Positions 1-8,644 of a stretch of 64,000 nt of DNA are shown one piece after another. Position numbers and translations under genes: made by a program. The notes under the pieces are model-generated. The model did no database searches and was not told where the DNA came from. It was given only the letters and a program-made list of their open reading frames with translations. Every line of letters starts with the position of its first letter. The first letter of the stretch is position 1. The DNA is from CAYFVR01 sp046541515 (GTDB taxonomy: Bacteria; Desulfobacterota; Desulfobacteria; Desulfobacterales; Desulfococcaceae): the NCBI GenBank assembly GCA_046541515.1, contig JBKHDD010000009.1, forward strand, positions 1 to 64,000. Direction: 5' to 3'.

Positions 1-689
1 TCGCCGCCGAGGCGCTGATCCGGTGGCGGCATCCGTTGTTGGGAGACGTTTCTCCGGTCCGCTTTGTGCCGGTGGCGGAGGAGACGGGCCTTATCGTGCC
101 CATCGGCGAATGGGTCCTTCGCACCGCCTGCGTGGAAAACCAGCGATGGCGCGACGCCGGGCTTCCGCCCCTGCGGGTGGCCGTCAACCTGTCGGCTCGG
201 CAGTTCCTGGCGGCGGACCTGGTGGGCAACGTGGCCCGGACCTTGGCGGAAACCGGCCTGGACCCCGACGGGCTGGAGCTGGAAATCACCGAATCCCTGC
301 TCATCGAAGACGTGGAGCGGGCCGCCGATCTGCTGCACCGGCTCAAGGCGCTGGGCCTGACCCTGGCCATCGACGACTTCGGCACCGGCTACTCGTCCCT
401 CAGCTACCTCAAACGGTTCCCGGTGGACGCGATCAAAATCGACCGGATCTTCATCTCCGACATCCTCACCGATCCCGACGACGCCGCCATCACCTCGGCC
501 ATCATCGCCATGGCCAAACGGTTGAACCTCCGGGTCACCGCCGAGGGCGTGGAAGAGGCGGCCCACGTGGATTTTCTGCGGGAGCGGGGCTGCGAAGAAA
601 TGCAGGGCTTCTACTTCAGCCGGCCGGTGGGGCCGGAGGAGATGGCCGCCATGGTCCGGCAAGGACGGTCGCTCCCCCTCCCATCCTAA
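1..689 (+). CDS. EAL-domain cyclic-di-GMP phosphodiesterase, C-terminal part (5' truncated by window)
   Basis: About 228 residues are visible, read from base 3; the start lies outside the window. EAL proteins hydrolyse c-di-GMP to pGpG in the cytoplasm. The family signature can be followed in order: EALIRW at the very start, VNLSARQF, ELEITES, DDFGTGYSSL, IKIDR, TAEGVEE and QGFYFSRP. The usual metal-ligand and catalytic Glu/Asn/Asp/Lys positions are therefore kept, which suggests an active enzyme rather than a degenerate effector. The chain ends about 20 residues after the last motif, so EAL is the C-terminal domain. Whether a GGDEF or sensor domain precedes it cannot be seen. dinB follows 35 bp downstream on the same strand. 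Confidence 0.93.
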   Translation, partial: AAEALIRWRHPLLGDVSPVRFVPVAEETGLIVPIGEWVLRTACVENQRWRDAGLPPLRVAVNLSARQFLAADLVGNVARTLAETGLDPDGLELEITESLLIEDVERAADLLHRLKALGLTLAIDDFGTGYSSLSYLKRFPVDAIKIDRIFISDILTDPDDAAITSAIIAMAKRLNLRVTAEGVEEAAHVDFLRERGCEEMQGFYFSRPVGPEEMAAMVRQGRSLPLPS

Positions 690-724
690 GGGCTCGTCAT
701 GAAGTCCCGTCCCGAGGTCCCATC

Positions 725-1840
725 ATGACCGACCTCCGCAAAATCCTCCACATCGACATGGACGCCTTCTACGCCTCCGTGGAACAGCGGGACCGCCCCG
801 AACTTCGCGGCCGCCCGGTCTGCGTGGGGGGCGACCCGTCCAAGCGGGGCGTGGTGGCCGCCTGCTCCTACGAAGCCCGCCGCTACGGCATCCATTCCGC
901 CATGCCCGGCCGCACCGCCTATCACCGCTGCCCCCACGCCGTCTTCGTCCGCCCCCGGTTCGAGGTCTACCGGGCGGTCTCCCGACAGATACGAGACATT
1001 TTTCTGGAATACACCGACCGGGTGGAGCCGCTCTCCCTGGACGAAGCCTTCCTGGACGTGACGGAAAACCGGCCCGGCATCCCCTTCGCCACCGCCGTGG
1101 CCAAGGAAATCCGCGCCGCCATCCGCCGGGAAACCGGTCTGACCGCCTCCGCCGGCGTCTCCTTCAACAAATTTCTCGCCAAGGTCGCCTCCGACTTGAA
1201 CAAGCCCGACGGCATCGCCGTGGTCACCCCGGCCGAGGCCGACGCCTTCATCGAACGGCTGCCCATCCGGAAATTTTTCGGGGTGGGGCCGGCCACGGAG
1301 CGGCGGATGGTGAACCTGGGCATCCGAAATGGCGCCGATCTGCGCCGGTTCAGCCGGGAGGATTTGACCCGCCACTTCGGGAAATCGGGCCGGTATTTTT
1401 TCGACATCGCCCACGGCCGGGACGAACGGCCCGTGGAGCCGCACCGGGAACGGAAGTCGTTGGGAAAGGAAACGACGCTGCATTCGGACGTTTTCGATCC
1501 GGCGGAAATGGGGGAGATTCTGGCCCGGATCGCGGAGCAAGTGGAGGCCAGTGCGCGGAAGAATGACGTGAAAGGATACACGGTGACCGTAAAGGTGCGC
1601 TACCACGACTTCCGAAGCGTGACCCGAAGCCGCACCCTGGCGGAACCGGTCTTCCGGGCGTCGGAGATGATGGCGGTGGTTCCGGAACTGCTGGCGGAAA
1701 CCGACGCGGGAAACCTGCCGGTGCGGCTGCTGGGAATCACGCTGTCCAATTTCCCCGATCCGGAACGGCGGCTCTTCCGCCAGCTTTGCCTGCCGTGGGA
1801 GGATCGTTGCGCGGCGGAGGATTCGCCCGGACACGGCTAA
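725..1840 (+). CDS. dinB: DNA polymerase IV (Y-family translesion polymerase)
   Basis: 371 residues, slightly longer than E. coli DinB. This is an error-prone Y-family polymerase that extends past lesions and misaligned primers. The palm motifs are intact: HIDMDAFYASVE at residues 8-19 carries the first metal-binding Asp, and SLDEAFLDVT near residue 105 carries the catalytic Asp-Glu pair. YEARRYGIHSAMP, SVSFNKFLAKVASDLNKP-like and GVGPATERRM (helix-hairpin-helix, thumb) follow in family order. A longer open frame continues upstream, but the conserved start is the ATG at 725, directly before TDLRKILHID. No beta-clamp-binding motif is obvious at the C-terminus (ending EDSPGHG). No LexA-type operator was recognised upstream. 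Confidence 0.95.
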   Translation: MTDLRKILHIDMDAFYASVEQRDRPELRGRPVCVGGDPSKRGVVAACSYEARRYGIHSAMPGRTAYHRCPHAVFVRPRFEVYRAVSRQIRDIFLEYTDRVEPLSLDEAFLDVTENRPGIPFATAVAKEIRAAIRRETGLTASAGVSFNKFLAKVASDLNKPDGIAVVTPAEADAFIERLPIRKFFGVGPATERRMVNLGIRNGADLRRFSREDLTRHFGKSGRYFFDIAHGRDERPVEPHRERKSLGKETTLHSDVFDPAEMGEILARIAEQVEASARKNDVKGYTVTVKVRYHDFRSVTRSRTLAEPVFRASEMMAVVPELLAETDAGNLPVRLLGITLSNFPDPERRLFRQLCLPWEDRCAAEDSPGHG

Positions 1841-1880
1841 TTTCAAGCCGGCTCCGAAACCATGGAGCGGGCGGGGACGG

Positions 1881-2714
1881 CTACGCCGCCTCCTCCCGAA
1901 ACAAATGCACATCCCGTTGCGGAAAGGGAATCGTGATTCCGGCGGCGTCGAACCGTTTTTTCACGGTTTCCATCGTTTGCCAGTAAAACATCCAGTAATC
2001 CGACGTTTTCACCCACGGCCGGAAAAGCAAATTCACGCTACTGTCGCCCAGCTCCCCGACGAGGATCATCGGCGCCGGGTCTTCCAACGCCCGGTCGTCC
2101 TCCGCCAGCACCGCTTCCAGCACGCTCCGCGCCTTGTCGATGTCGTCGGCGTAGCCGATGCCGAAGACCATGTCCACCCGCCGCGTTTTTTTCCGGCTCC
2201 AGTTGACGATATTGCCCGAGGTCAGGCTGGCGTTGGGCACGATGATCACCTTGTTGTCCGGCGTCACGATCTGGGTGGTGAAAATGTGGATCGATTCCAC
2301 CGTGCCGGTGGTGCCGGCCCCTTCGATGTAGTCGCCCACGTGGAACGGCCGGAACATGATCATCAAAAACCCCGCCGCGAAATTGGAAAGGGACCCCTGC
2401 AAGGCCAGGCCAATGGCCAGGCCGGCGGCGCCGATGACCGCCACGATGGACGTGGTCTGAATTCCGAGCTGACTCAGGGCCGCGATGATCACGAAAATCG
2501 TCAAACCGATGGAGGTCAAACTCGTCACGAAGGAAGCCAACGTCGGGTCCACCTTCCGCCGCTCCAGGGTCCGATCCAGAATGTTGGCGATCAGCCTCGC
2601 CGCCAGCCGACCCAGGATGTAAACGGCAACGGCCGCCAGCAGCCGGAGCCCGTAGAGCGTGACGAGAGCCCAGACCCGATTCACGATTTGCTGAACGTCC
2701 ACGTTCCAATCCAT
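1881..2714 (-). CDS. MscS-family small-conductance mechanosensitive channel
   Basis: 277 residues. Inner-membrane channels of this family open under membrane tension and release solutes on osmotic downshift. Two hydrophobic helices at the N-terminus are followed by the pore helix TM3, rich in Gly and Ala (AVIGAAGLAIGLALQG, then NFAAG). After it come the beta-domain signature (FHVGDYIEGAGTTGTVE, then PNASLTSGNIVNWS) and the alpha/beta C-terminal domain. Length and layout match E. coli MscS (286 aa). The frame is open 13 codons further upstream, but AAGGAG sits 5 bp before the ATG at 2714, so that start is preferred. Convergent with dinB, 40 bp apart. Confidence 0.93.
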   Translation of the reverse strand: MDWNVDVQQIVNRVWALVTLYGLRLLAAVAVYILGRLAARLIANILDRTLERRKVDPTLASFVTSLTSIGLTIFVIIAALSQLGIQTTSIVAVIGAAGLAIGLALQGSLSNFAAGFLMIMFRPFHVGDYIEGAGTTGTVESIHIFTTQIVTPDNKVIIVPNASLTSGNIVNWSRKKTRRVDMVFGIGYADDIDKARSVLEAVLAEDDRALEDPAPMILVGELGDSSVNLLFRPWVKTSDYWMFYWQTMETVKKRFDAAGITIPFPQRDVHLFREEAA

Positions 2715-3095
2715 TCCATCTCCTTTGGTTTGGGTAACCCGTTTTTCTCCCAATTAAATCCTGGGCCGTCCATACCCGAAATCCCCCATGTCGGGCGTCG
2801 AACACCGCATGCGCCGGTCGAAGGGCTCTTCTCCCGCCCCGTGCCTTATGACCCAAATCGCGCGACGCCCCCAGGCCGGCTTTCCCGGAAAACCTTTTCC
2901 GGCGATGAAAACAAAAAAACCCGCTTTCCCGAAAAGGCGAAAAACGGGCTCAACATCGATCCAGCCGGTTTCAAAAAAACTCTGGCGAATCATCCCCGCC
3001 ACGTCCGACGGCGTTTCTTTCGACGGCCGCTTGGGGGAAAACCGGGAAACGATCTTTGGGGCTTCGGAAAATCCAACCGGACACCTTCCGGCGCG
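2715..3095. other. Intergenic region upstream of the mscS-type gene
   Basis: 381 bp between the start of the MscS-type gene and the stop of the gamma-glutamylcyclotransferase-like gene, both on the minus strand. It holds the terminator described at 2913-2949. An 82-codon minus-strand frame (2754-3002) has no ribosome-binding site and no recognisable composition, and is not called. No confident promoter for the channel gene was found. Confidence 0.5.
2913..2949 (-). terminator. Rho-independent terminator of the GGCT-like gene
   Basis: Read on the minus strand, a stem CCCGTTTTTC / GAAAGCGGG with two G-U pairs closes a loop of about 10 nt. It is followed directly by seven T residues. It lies about 150 bp after the stop of the 3096-3530 gene and would insulate it from the channel gene downstream. 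Confidence 0.7.
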
Positions 3096-3530
3096 TTATT
3101 CCTCCCGATACGCTCGCCGCCGCTCCCGCACGAAACGCTCCATAAATTCCGGCAAACCGGAATCCAGAAATTCATCCAAACGCCAAGGCGCTTCGGAAAC
3201 CTCCGCCCGGCGCTCCTCCTTCACCACGTACACCCAGGCGGATACGAGGTCTCCCTCGGTCCCCAACACATCCAGTTTCCGACGCTCGTACTGAGGCCCT
3301 TCAAACCGATCCAGGGTCAACAGCTCCCCGTCGCTGATCCCTTGATACAGAATGCCCGGGGCGTCGTCGTTTTCCCCGCCGGGCACAATGCCCGGGTATC
3401 CCGCGTCGACCATTCGAAACACCCGCCAACCCGGCAGGCGGGCGGCCTCTCCAAAAGGGCGCCGCCCGATCACCGACAAAATCACCTCCGGCGCCTGAAG
3501 GGTGCCGTAACTGAAAAAAGGAAAAGCCAT
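3096..3530 (-). CDS. Gamma-glutamylcyclotransferase-like (AIG2/GGCT fold) protein
   Basis: 144 residues, the usual size for a single GGCT-fold domain. Members cyclise gamma-glutamyl amines or gamma-glutamyl amino acids to 5-oxoproline; the substrate here cannot be told. Visible family features are FFSYGTLQ at residues 5-12 (the YGxL substrate loop), YPGIVPGG, a G-x-LY segment, and DRFEGPQYER, which contains the likely catalytic Glu. An in-frame ATG five codons upstream exists, but the ATG at 3530 starts right before the conserved strand and has a GGAG-type ribosome site. It lies downstream of the CBM48 gene on the same strand, 203 bp away. Confidence 0.8.
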   Translation of the reverse strand: MAFPFFSYGTLQAPEVILSVIGRRPFGEAARLPGWRVFRMVDAGYPGIVPGGENDDAPGILYQGISDGELLTLDRFEGPQYERRKLDVLGTEGDLVSAWVYVVKEERRAEVSEAPWRLDEFLDSGLPEFMERFVRERRRAYREE

Positions 3531-3733
3531 GACCCCCGACTCCACGGACCGGACCTTTCGCCAGTCCCGAAAACATTTCTATCCCCGGCCCCCGCGCGGA
3601 CGTTCCGCCGAAAGCGAGCCGCCAAAGGCCGGGCCGATCCCGGAGAGAAGGATTCAGTGGTCCGACGTTGGCGAACCAACGTCACGCGCCGGGCCGGTTC
3701 CCGAATCCCGCCGGGAAACACCGACCAACGGAA

Positions 3734-4048
3734 TCAGATTCGGCAGTCCACCACGGAGTTTTCCACCCCGGGAAAAGGCGAGGACGCATACGACTCCGCC
3801 TCGGGGTCGCTTTTCCACCGATCCCCGGGGAGCTTGAACCGGTAATGGTATTCCCGACCCGTTTCCAGGTCCACGGTCACGGTGAAGTCGCCGCTCTTCA
3901 AGATTTTCATTGGCGTGCTTTGCTCTTCCCAATCGTTAAAATCCCCGACCAGAAAGGCCGAATCCGCGCCTTCGGCCTCTTCCTTGGGCAGCCGAAACGT
4001 GACTTTGCAAATGGGCCGACTTTTCAAAAACTGTTTTTTGACGGGCAT
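3734..4048 (-). CDS. Isoamylase early-set / CBM48-like carbohydrate-binding protein
   Basis: 104 residues forming one beta-sandwich domain. The motif FLVGDFNDW near the middle, then G-x-F-T-V-T-V-D-L, Y-H-Y-R-F and W-K-S-D-P-E-A, are the hallmarks of the early-set domain found in glycogen-branching enzymes and AMPK beta subunits. Such stand-alone proteins probably bind alpha-glucan, but no glycogen gene is nearby, so the role is open. There is no signal peptide; the protein should be cytoplasmic. The start at 4048 is chosen because GGAG lies 6 bp before it; a longer frame reaches 4090. Confidence 0.8.
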   Translation of the reverse strand: MPVKKQFLKSRPICKVTFRLPKEEAEGADSAFLVGDFNDWEEQSTPMKILKSGDFTVTVDLETGREYHYRFKLPGDRWKSDPEAESYASSPFPGVENSVVDCRI

Positions 4049-4094
4049 AAAATTCTCCGATCTCCAACAAGGGTCCGAGATAGAAATCAAATGG

Positions 4095-4124
4095 AAAGTA
4101 CCGGAACGGAGGGCCTGTCGTCAA
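4095..4124 (-). promoter_or_regulatory. Predicted sigma-70 promoter for the CBM48 gene
   Basis: On the minus strand, TTGACG (4124-4119), an 18 bp spacer and TACTTT (4100-4095). Transcription would start near 4088, about 40 nt before the ATG at 4048. Confidence 0.45.
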
Positions 4125-4239
4125 CCGGATACCAACGGTTCGGACAGTTTCGGACGGGAAGGACGAGCATTCGCGGGTCGAAAGCCGGTTCAATCCACCC
4201 GCCTCAGAGCCAAGTCGTCCGATTAAGGGCCGTCGAGGA

Positions 4240-5958
4240 TTATTCCCCGGTCAGGGCGGCCAGGTGATCCCGGGCGAAGTCGATGGACGGGTCCAAGGTC
4301 AGGGCGATCCGATAATGCTCCACCGCCTTTTCCACTTCGCCCATGGCGCGATAATTGGCCCCGATGTTGGCATAGTCGATGGCGGACCCGGGATTCAGCC
4401 GCAACACCTCCCGGAAATTGGCGATGGCTTCCCGGTGTTCCCCCCGTTTGAAATGGCAGAAGCCCTTCAGGTTGTACACATCCGTTCGCTCCCGGTCCAG
4501 CGTCTCCGCCTTGTCCAATACCGCCAGGGCCTCTTCGTAGCGCCCCATCTCCTTCAGGCATACGCCCATGTAGGCGTAAATGCTCGGCACGTCCTCCGTC
4601 GCCGGGCTCATCTCCAGGGCCGCCGCCAGATGGGGCAGGGCGGTCTCGGGATCGTCCATGGCCAGATGCGCCATCCCCAGGTGGAAGCGCACGAAGTAGT
4701 GGCCTGGAAGTCGTTCGTCCAATTTCCGCAGGCGATCGGCCGCCAGCGGCGGGGGGAATTGCTCGCCGATCAGTCGGGTGCAGAACATCAGCACGCCGCT
4801 GCGCTCGGCCCGTTCCCGAAACCGGGCGCCGGGAACCATCACGTAAAAGGCGGGCACGCCCAGCTCCGGATGGGTGACGTCCAGGACGAAGACCTCCAGG
4901 TTCCGCTCGCCCAGCGCCGCCACCAGCCGCTCCAGCTCCACCCGGAAGTTGTCGTCGGACAGGTCCGGCAGGTCGGAAATGTCGACGACCTCCGGGGAAT
5001 TCCGCAAAAAATCGGCCTCTTTCAAATTGGAAAATTTGGGCAGACCGCTGGCCAGATAGTTGGCGCCGGTGTTGAAATCCCCGGCGAGCTGGGCGGTTTC
5101 CGTCAGGGCGCGGATCAAGGCCTTCTCCGGGTGGGCGGCGGTTCCGGCGGTCCAGACGATCTCGCTTTTTTCCGGAAAGGTGACGGGGTCCCAGGCCAGC
5201 ACGCCGACGGTGGGCACGCCCATGTCCAGGGTCATGTCCAACAGCACCGCCTCGACCCCGGCGGCCGCGTATTTGTCCAGCAACTCCCGGGCCACCGAAT
5301 CGGTCACCGATTCGGGCCGAATGCGGGGAACCGTTCGCCCTTCGCGGCCAGCCAGGTCGGAGACATGACGTTCCACCACCTCGCACAGGCCCTGGCAGAG
5401 GGCCTCCTCGGGACAGTTGCCGGCGCAGGAGCCGTTGAATTCGTTGATGGCGAGGAACCAGTCGAAAGGAATCTTCACCGGGGCCAGGTCCGCCAACCGG
5501 AATCCCTCGGCCCATCGCATGGGCAAATCTGCGAAGACTTCCTCCGCCGCGGCCGGCTGCGGGCTCTCGTCGTGGACCGAGCGGGCGATCTGGTCGAAGG
5601 GAATTGCGGAATCCCGCAACGCCGAAAAAGGGGCGTGCTGGAATCGATTGTCGGAACTTGAGAAGCTGAAAAAGCTGAATCGTTCCGCAAGCTCCATCAA
5701 CGCGCTGGCTTCCGCCTGTTCCGGCGAAGCGCCTTTGCCCATCTGCTTTCGGGCGCCGGTGAGGGCGGCGGCGTCCGGGCCACAGTAGCTCATGAAGACC
5801 GGAATGCCCAGGCGACCGTTGTCGATTCGTTCCGTATGGTCCAAAATGTCCAAATGAAGGCGTTCCAGCTTTTGCCGGAACCGGCGGACGGTCTCCTCCG
5901 GGGCCAATGTTTTGTCCTGGTCGGCCGTGACCAATTTATGGGCGTCCTGAAGTTTCAT
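4240..5958 (-). CDS. YcaO-domain protein with C-terminal TPR repeats
   Basis: 572 residues. YcaO enzymes use ATP to activate amide carbonyls (cyclodehydration, thioamidation), and E. coli YcaO is linked to methylthiolation of ribosomal protein S12. The ATP/Mg signature GKGASPEQAEASALMELAER lies around residues 74-93, and a second acidic helix, EALCQGLCEVVERH, is near residue 200. Both fit the family's Glu-rich nucleotide site. From about residue 410 three to four TPR units follow, with the repeating pattern A..Y.G.C....G.YEEAL. E. coli YcaO also carries C-terminal TPRs, so this may be its counterpart rather than a peptide-maturase. No precursor peptide, E1-like protein or peptidase gene is adjacent. 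The start at 5958 has GGGAG upstream; a longer frame reaches 6009. Confidence 0.85.
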   Translation of the reverse strand: MKLQDAHKLVTADQDKTLAPEETVRRFRQKLERLHLDILDHTERIDNGRLGIPVFMSYCGPDAAALTGARKQMGKGASPEQAEASALMELAERFSFFSFSSSDNRFQHAPFSALRDSAIPFDQIARSVHDESPQPAAAEEVFADLPMRWAEGFRLADLAPVKIPFDWFLAINEFNGSCAGNCPEEALCQGLCEVVERHVSDLAGREGRTVPRIRPESVTDSVARELLDKYAAAGVEAVLLDMTLDMGVPTVGVLAWDPVTFPEKSEIVWTAGTAAHPEKALIRALTETAQLAGDFNTGANYLASGLPKFSNLKEADFLRNSPEVVDISDLPDLSDDNFRVELERLVAALGERNLEVFVLDVTHPELGVPAFYVMVPGARFRERAERSGVLMFCTRLIGEQFPPPLAADRLRKLDERLPGHYFVRFHLGMAHLAMDDPETALPHLAAALEMSPATEDVPSIYAYMGVCLKEMGRYEEALAVLDKAETLDRERTDVYNLKGFCHFKRGEHREAIANFREVLRLNPGSAIDYANIGANYRAMGEVEKAVEHYRIALTLDPSIDFARDHLAALTGE

Positions 5959-6175
5959 CGGGCGATTTCTCCCTGGCGTTTTTCGTCTCAAAATCGTTAC
6001 ACTCATCACGTTTGGGCCGGGAACTCAAGTCCAAAGTTTTTCGCCGGCGAGGGGCCGAATGTTGCGGAGTTTCCACGTTTGACCCGAATGGAAAAAAGGT
6101 ATGCCGCTCCACCCCGGAGAAGAAAGCCGGTTTTCGCCGGAGCCTATGCGGCCGGCAATTCTTCCGCGCCGGAAG

Positions 6176-6205
6176 AAAAACCGCCCGAAACCGGGCGGAT
6201 TTTTG
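6176..6205. terminator. Hairpin flanked by A and T runs, probably a terminator
   Basis: CCGCCC-gaaacc-GGGCGG with AAAAA before and ATTTTTG after, so it could stop transcription in either direction. It sits just before the tRNA-Ala promoter, with no plus-strand gene upstream. It may serve to insulate the tRNA. Confidence 0.5.
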
Positions 6206-6234
6206 TTGACGATCCTCCGATCCTCTGGTAAATA
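6206..6234 (+). promoter_or_regulatory. Predicted sigma-70 promoter of tRNA-Ala
   Basis: TTGACG at 6206-6211, a 17 bp spacer and TAAATA at 6229-6234. The predicted start near 6241 leaves a leader of about 9 nt before the tRNA. Confidence 0.7.
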
Positions 6235-6249
6235 GGCGACTTCGGTTGT

Positions 6250-6325
6250 GGGGATGTAGCTCAGCTGGGAGAGCGCAGCGTTCGCAACGCTGAGGTCAGG
6301 GGTTCGATCCCCCTCATCTCCACCA
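6250..6325 (+). tRNA. tRNA-Ala (anticodon CGC)
   Basis: A 76 nt cloverleaf with encoded CCA. The acceptor stem GGGGATG pairs with CATCTCC and contains the G3-U70 wobble that identifies alanine tRNAs. The anticodon stem CAGCG/CGCTG encloses the loop TTCGCAA, giving anticodon CGC for GCG codons. The T loop GGTTCGATCC is standard. No T-rich terminator follows immediately. Confidence 0.95.
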
Positions 6326-6418
6326 CCTCTTTTCTTTCCGAATCCGACCGGTCGGACCGCCGCCGGCGGCTTTCCCCCGCCCCACCCAATTTTTCCATCC
6401 CCCGGACGGCCGCCCCCG

Positions 6419-6453
6419 GATCCGTTTCAATTCCAAACGGATCTTTATATATT
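6419..6453 (+). promoter_or_regulatory. Inverted repeat overlapping a predicted hisB promoter
   Basis: GATCCGTTT (6419-6427) and AAACGGATC (6435-6443) form a 9 bp inverted repeat with a 7 nt loop. TTTCAA at 6425-6430 and TATATT at 6448-6453, 17 bp apart, form a plausible weak-35/good-10 promoter inside it. The repeat could be an operator, or an end-of-transcript hairpin for the tRNA. Confidence 0.4.
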
Positions 6454-6477
6454 CCATCGACCCAGGCAGGAGGCGTC

Positions 6478-7065
6478 ATGTCGCGTGTTTCCGTGGTTGA
6501 GCGCACCACCGGCGAAACCGATATTCATCTGGAAATCGGCTTGGACGGCGCCGGAACTCATGGAATTTCCACGGGCATTCCCTTTTTCGACCACATGCTG
6601 ACCCTGTTCGCGGTGCACGGCTTTTTCGACCTGACCGTTCGCGCCAAGGGCGACGTGGACGTGGACCTGCATCACACGGTGGAGGACGTTGGGCTGGCGC
6701 TGGGGGAGGCGATCGACCGGGCCCTGGGCGACCGGACGGGCATCCGTCGCTACGGCCATGCAGCGGTTCCCATGGACGAGACGCTGACATCGGTGACGCT
6801 GGATCTTTCCCGCCGGCCCCTGCTGGTGTACCATGTTCCGGAAACCCTTGCCGGGGGCGGTCCCATGGACGTCTTCCTGGCCAAGGAATTTTTTCGGGCG
6901 GTGGCCAACCGGGCGGGCGTCACCCTTCACGTCAACACCGCCTACGGGGAGAATCTCCACCATATCGTGGAATCGATCTTCAAGGGGTTCGGCCGCGCGC
7001 TGGCCGAGGCCGTCGGGCGGGACGAGCGGGTGCGGGGCGCGCGCTCCAGCAAAGGGGTCCTGTAG
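6478..7065 (+). CDS. hisB: Imidazoleglycerol-phosphate dehydratase
   Basis: 195 residues, the standard length of the monofunctional enzyme. It catalyses the sixth step of histidine synthesis, dehydrating imidazole-glycerol phosphate to imidazole-acetol phosphate with manganese. The metal-binding motifs are complete: FFDHML near residue 36, DLHHTVEDVG near residue 62, then the second half with FLAKEFFRAVANRAG and ENLHHIVESIFKGFGRAL. The C-terminus SSKGVL is the family ending. AGGAGG lies 6 bp before the ATG. hisA is about 840 bp downstream, with a lipoprotein gene between them. Confidence 0.97.
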   Translation: MSRVSVVERTTGETDIHLEIGLDGAGTHGISTGIPFFDHMLTLFAVHGFFDLTVRAKGDVDVDLHHTVEDVGLALGEAIDRALGDRTGIRRYGHAAVPMDETLTSVTLDLSRRPLLVYHVPETLAGGGPMDVFLAKEFFRAVANRAGVTLHVNTAYGENLHHIVESIFKGFGRALAEAVGRDERVRGARSSKGVL

Positions 7066-7241
7066 CCAAGTCCGCCGCCCATTCGCAGCCGAGTCCGCCG
7101 TTTAACGGACCGTCGTTTTCGAGCCGGAAGCCGGGAAGCGGACGAAGGAAAAATTTCGGATTGGAATTCGGACCCGGACGTTTTCCCCGCAAGGATCGTC
7201 CGCACCGGCCGACACCTTGCCGGCCCATGGAAAGGCAACCC

Positions 7242-7910
7242 ATGAAACGTGGCATTCCGCCGCTTCTCAGCCTGCTGCTGTTGACGCTGACCGCCTGCCA
7301 GTCGCCGCCGCCCGCGTCCCCCACCGTGACGGTGCCGCCAGGAATGGAGCGATTTCTGATGGTCTCCTTCATCAACGTGGGGGACACGGTGGGACCCGAC
7401 CAGGGCGTTCGGAGCCCCCTCAGCGGCCAGGTCTTCGTCACGGGGGAAGTGGCCGAGGACGCGGAACGGCTTCTCACCGACCTGGCCCTGGAGCGGCTGC
7501 GGGAACGAACCCCCGTCAAGCTGATCACCGCCGATCAGGCCCGGGACCTTCAGACCATTACCCTGGCCATCTCCAATCCCGACGTTTCGGAACGGGCCCT
7601 GCTGATGGAAACCGGACGGCGGCTCAACGCCGACGGCGTCTTCGTGGGCCACGTCTACCGATACCGGAACCGGGTGGGCGGGAAATTCGCCGCCACCGAT
7701 CCGGCTTCGGTCGCCTTCGACCTCTTCCTGATGCGCATATCGGACGGGCGCGTGCTCTGGTCGGCCTTCTTCGACGAAACCCAGAAAGCGCTCACCGACG
7801 ACCTGTTTCAACTTGGGGCCTTCCTGGAACGGGACGGCCAGTGGATCACCGCCGACCAGATGGCCGCCAAGGCCATGGAACGAATGATGGAGACGCTCCG
7901 AATCCCATGA
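7242..7910 (+). CDS. Predicted outer-membrane-type lipoprotein of unknown function
   Basis: 222 residues. The N-terminus MKRG followed by a leucine-rich core and LTLTAC, with Cys19 at the lipobox, marks a signal peptidase II substrate. The residue after Cys is Gln rather than Asp, so sorting to the outer membrane is likely in a diderm host. The mature part has a 60-residue region with AERLLTDLALERLRERTPVKL and GRRLNADGVFVGHVYRYRNR. This is the alternating helix/strand pattern of small periplasmic proteins that assemble at cell-surface machines, but no family is recognised with certainty. The start at 7242 is favoured by the signal peptide. Its stop overlaps the hisA start (ATGA), so the two are translationally coupled. 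Confidence 0.75.
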   Translation: MKRGIPPLLSLLLLTLTACQSPPPASPTVTVPPGMERFLMVSFINVGDTVGPDQGVRSPLSGQVFVTGEVAEDAERLLTDLALERLRERTPVKLITADQARDLQTITLAISNPDVSERALLMETGRRLNADGVFVGHVYRYRNRVGGKFAATDPASVAFDLFLMRISDGRVLWSAFFDETQKALTDDLFQLGAFLERDGQWITADQMAAKAMERMMETLRIP

Positions 7911-8644
7911 TCGTAATTCCCGCCATCGACATCAAGGGCGGCCGCTGCGTGCGGCTTCTGCAGGGCCGGATGGAGGACGAAACCGTCTTCTCCGACGATC
8001 CGGCCGCCATGGCCCGTCGCTGGGCCGAAGCCGGCGCCGAACTGATTCACATTGTGGATCTGGACGGCGCGGTGGAAAAAACGCCCCGCAACCTGGAGGT
8101 CATCCGGGCCATCCTCGCGGCCGTGGACGTGCCCCTTCAGGTGGGCGGCGGCATTCGATCCATCGATACCCTGGGCATGTACCTGGACATCGGGGTCAGC
8201 CGGGTGGTCATCGGCACCGAGGCGGTGCGCAATCCCGACATGGTGAAGGAGGCCTGCGCCGCCCATCCGGGAAAGGTGGTGGTCGGCATCGACGCCCGGG
8301 AAGGATGGGTCGCCGTGGAAGGCTGGACCGAAACCACCCAAACCCGCGCCGCCGACCTGGCCCGCCAGTTCGAGGACAGCGGCGTGGCGGCCATCAACTT
8401 TACCGACATCCACCGGGACGGCATGCAATCGGGCCCCAATCTGGAAGAAACCCGAACCCTGGCCCGGGCGGTCGACATCCCCGTGGTGGCCTCGGGCGGC
8501 GTGGCTTCCCTGAAAGACGTCGCAGCGCTCCTTCCCCTGGAATCGGAAGGCGTCGCCGGGGTCATCGCCGGTCGCGCCCTCTACGCCGGCGGTCTGGATC
8601 TGCGGGAGGCCATCGCCCTGACCCGGGGCGTCGGGCCGTCCTGA
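7907..8644 (+). CDS. hisA: Phosphoribosylformimino-AICAR phosphate isomerase
   Basis: 245 residues, the usual length. This TIM-barrel enzyme performs the Amadori isomerisation of ProFAR to PRFAR in histidine synthesis. The catalytic Asp of PAIDIKGG (residue 8) and the second Asp in VGIDAREG (near 128) are present. So are the phosphate-binding loops HIVDLDGA, QVGGGIRS, VASGGV and VIAGRALYAG. The start is the ATG at 7907, four bases into the stop of the preceding lipoprotein gene. hisH and hisF are not in the window. Confidence 0.96.
   Translation: MIVIPAIDIKGGRCVRLLQGRMEDETVFSDDPAAMARRWAEAGAELIHIVDLDGAVEKTPRNLEVIRAILAAVDVPLQVGGGIRSIDTLGMYLDIGVSRVVIGTEAVRNPDMVKEACAAHPGKVVVGIDAREGWVAVEGWTETTQTRAADLARQFEDSGVAAINFTDIHRDGMQSGPNLEETRTLARAVDIPVVASGGVASLKDVAALLPLESEGVAGVIAGRALYAGGLDLREAIALTRGVGPS

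Noticed and set aside
2754..3002. A possible 82-residue small protein between the mscS-type and GGCT-like genes
   Set aside because: It spans the predicted terminator hairpin, has no ribosome site and no recognisable composition.
1905..3845. A 646-codon plus-strand open frame across the mscS-type and GGCT-like genes
   Set aside because: It is antisense to two recognisable genes, has no ribosome site and reads as His/Arg/Pro-rich low-complexity protein, a by-product of high G+C.
4240..5958. YcaO protein as part of a RiPP (azole/thioamide peptide) cluster
   Set aside because: No precursor peptide, cyclodehydratase partner, TfuA or transporter is adjacent, and the YcaO plus TPR layout is like E. 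coli YcaO.
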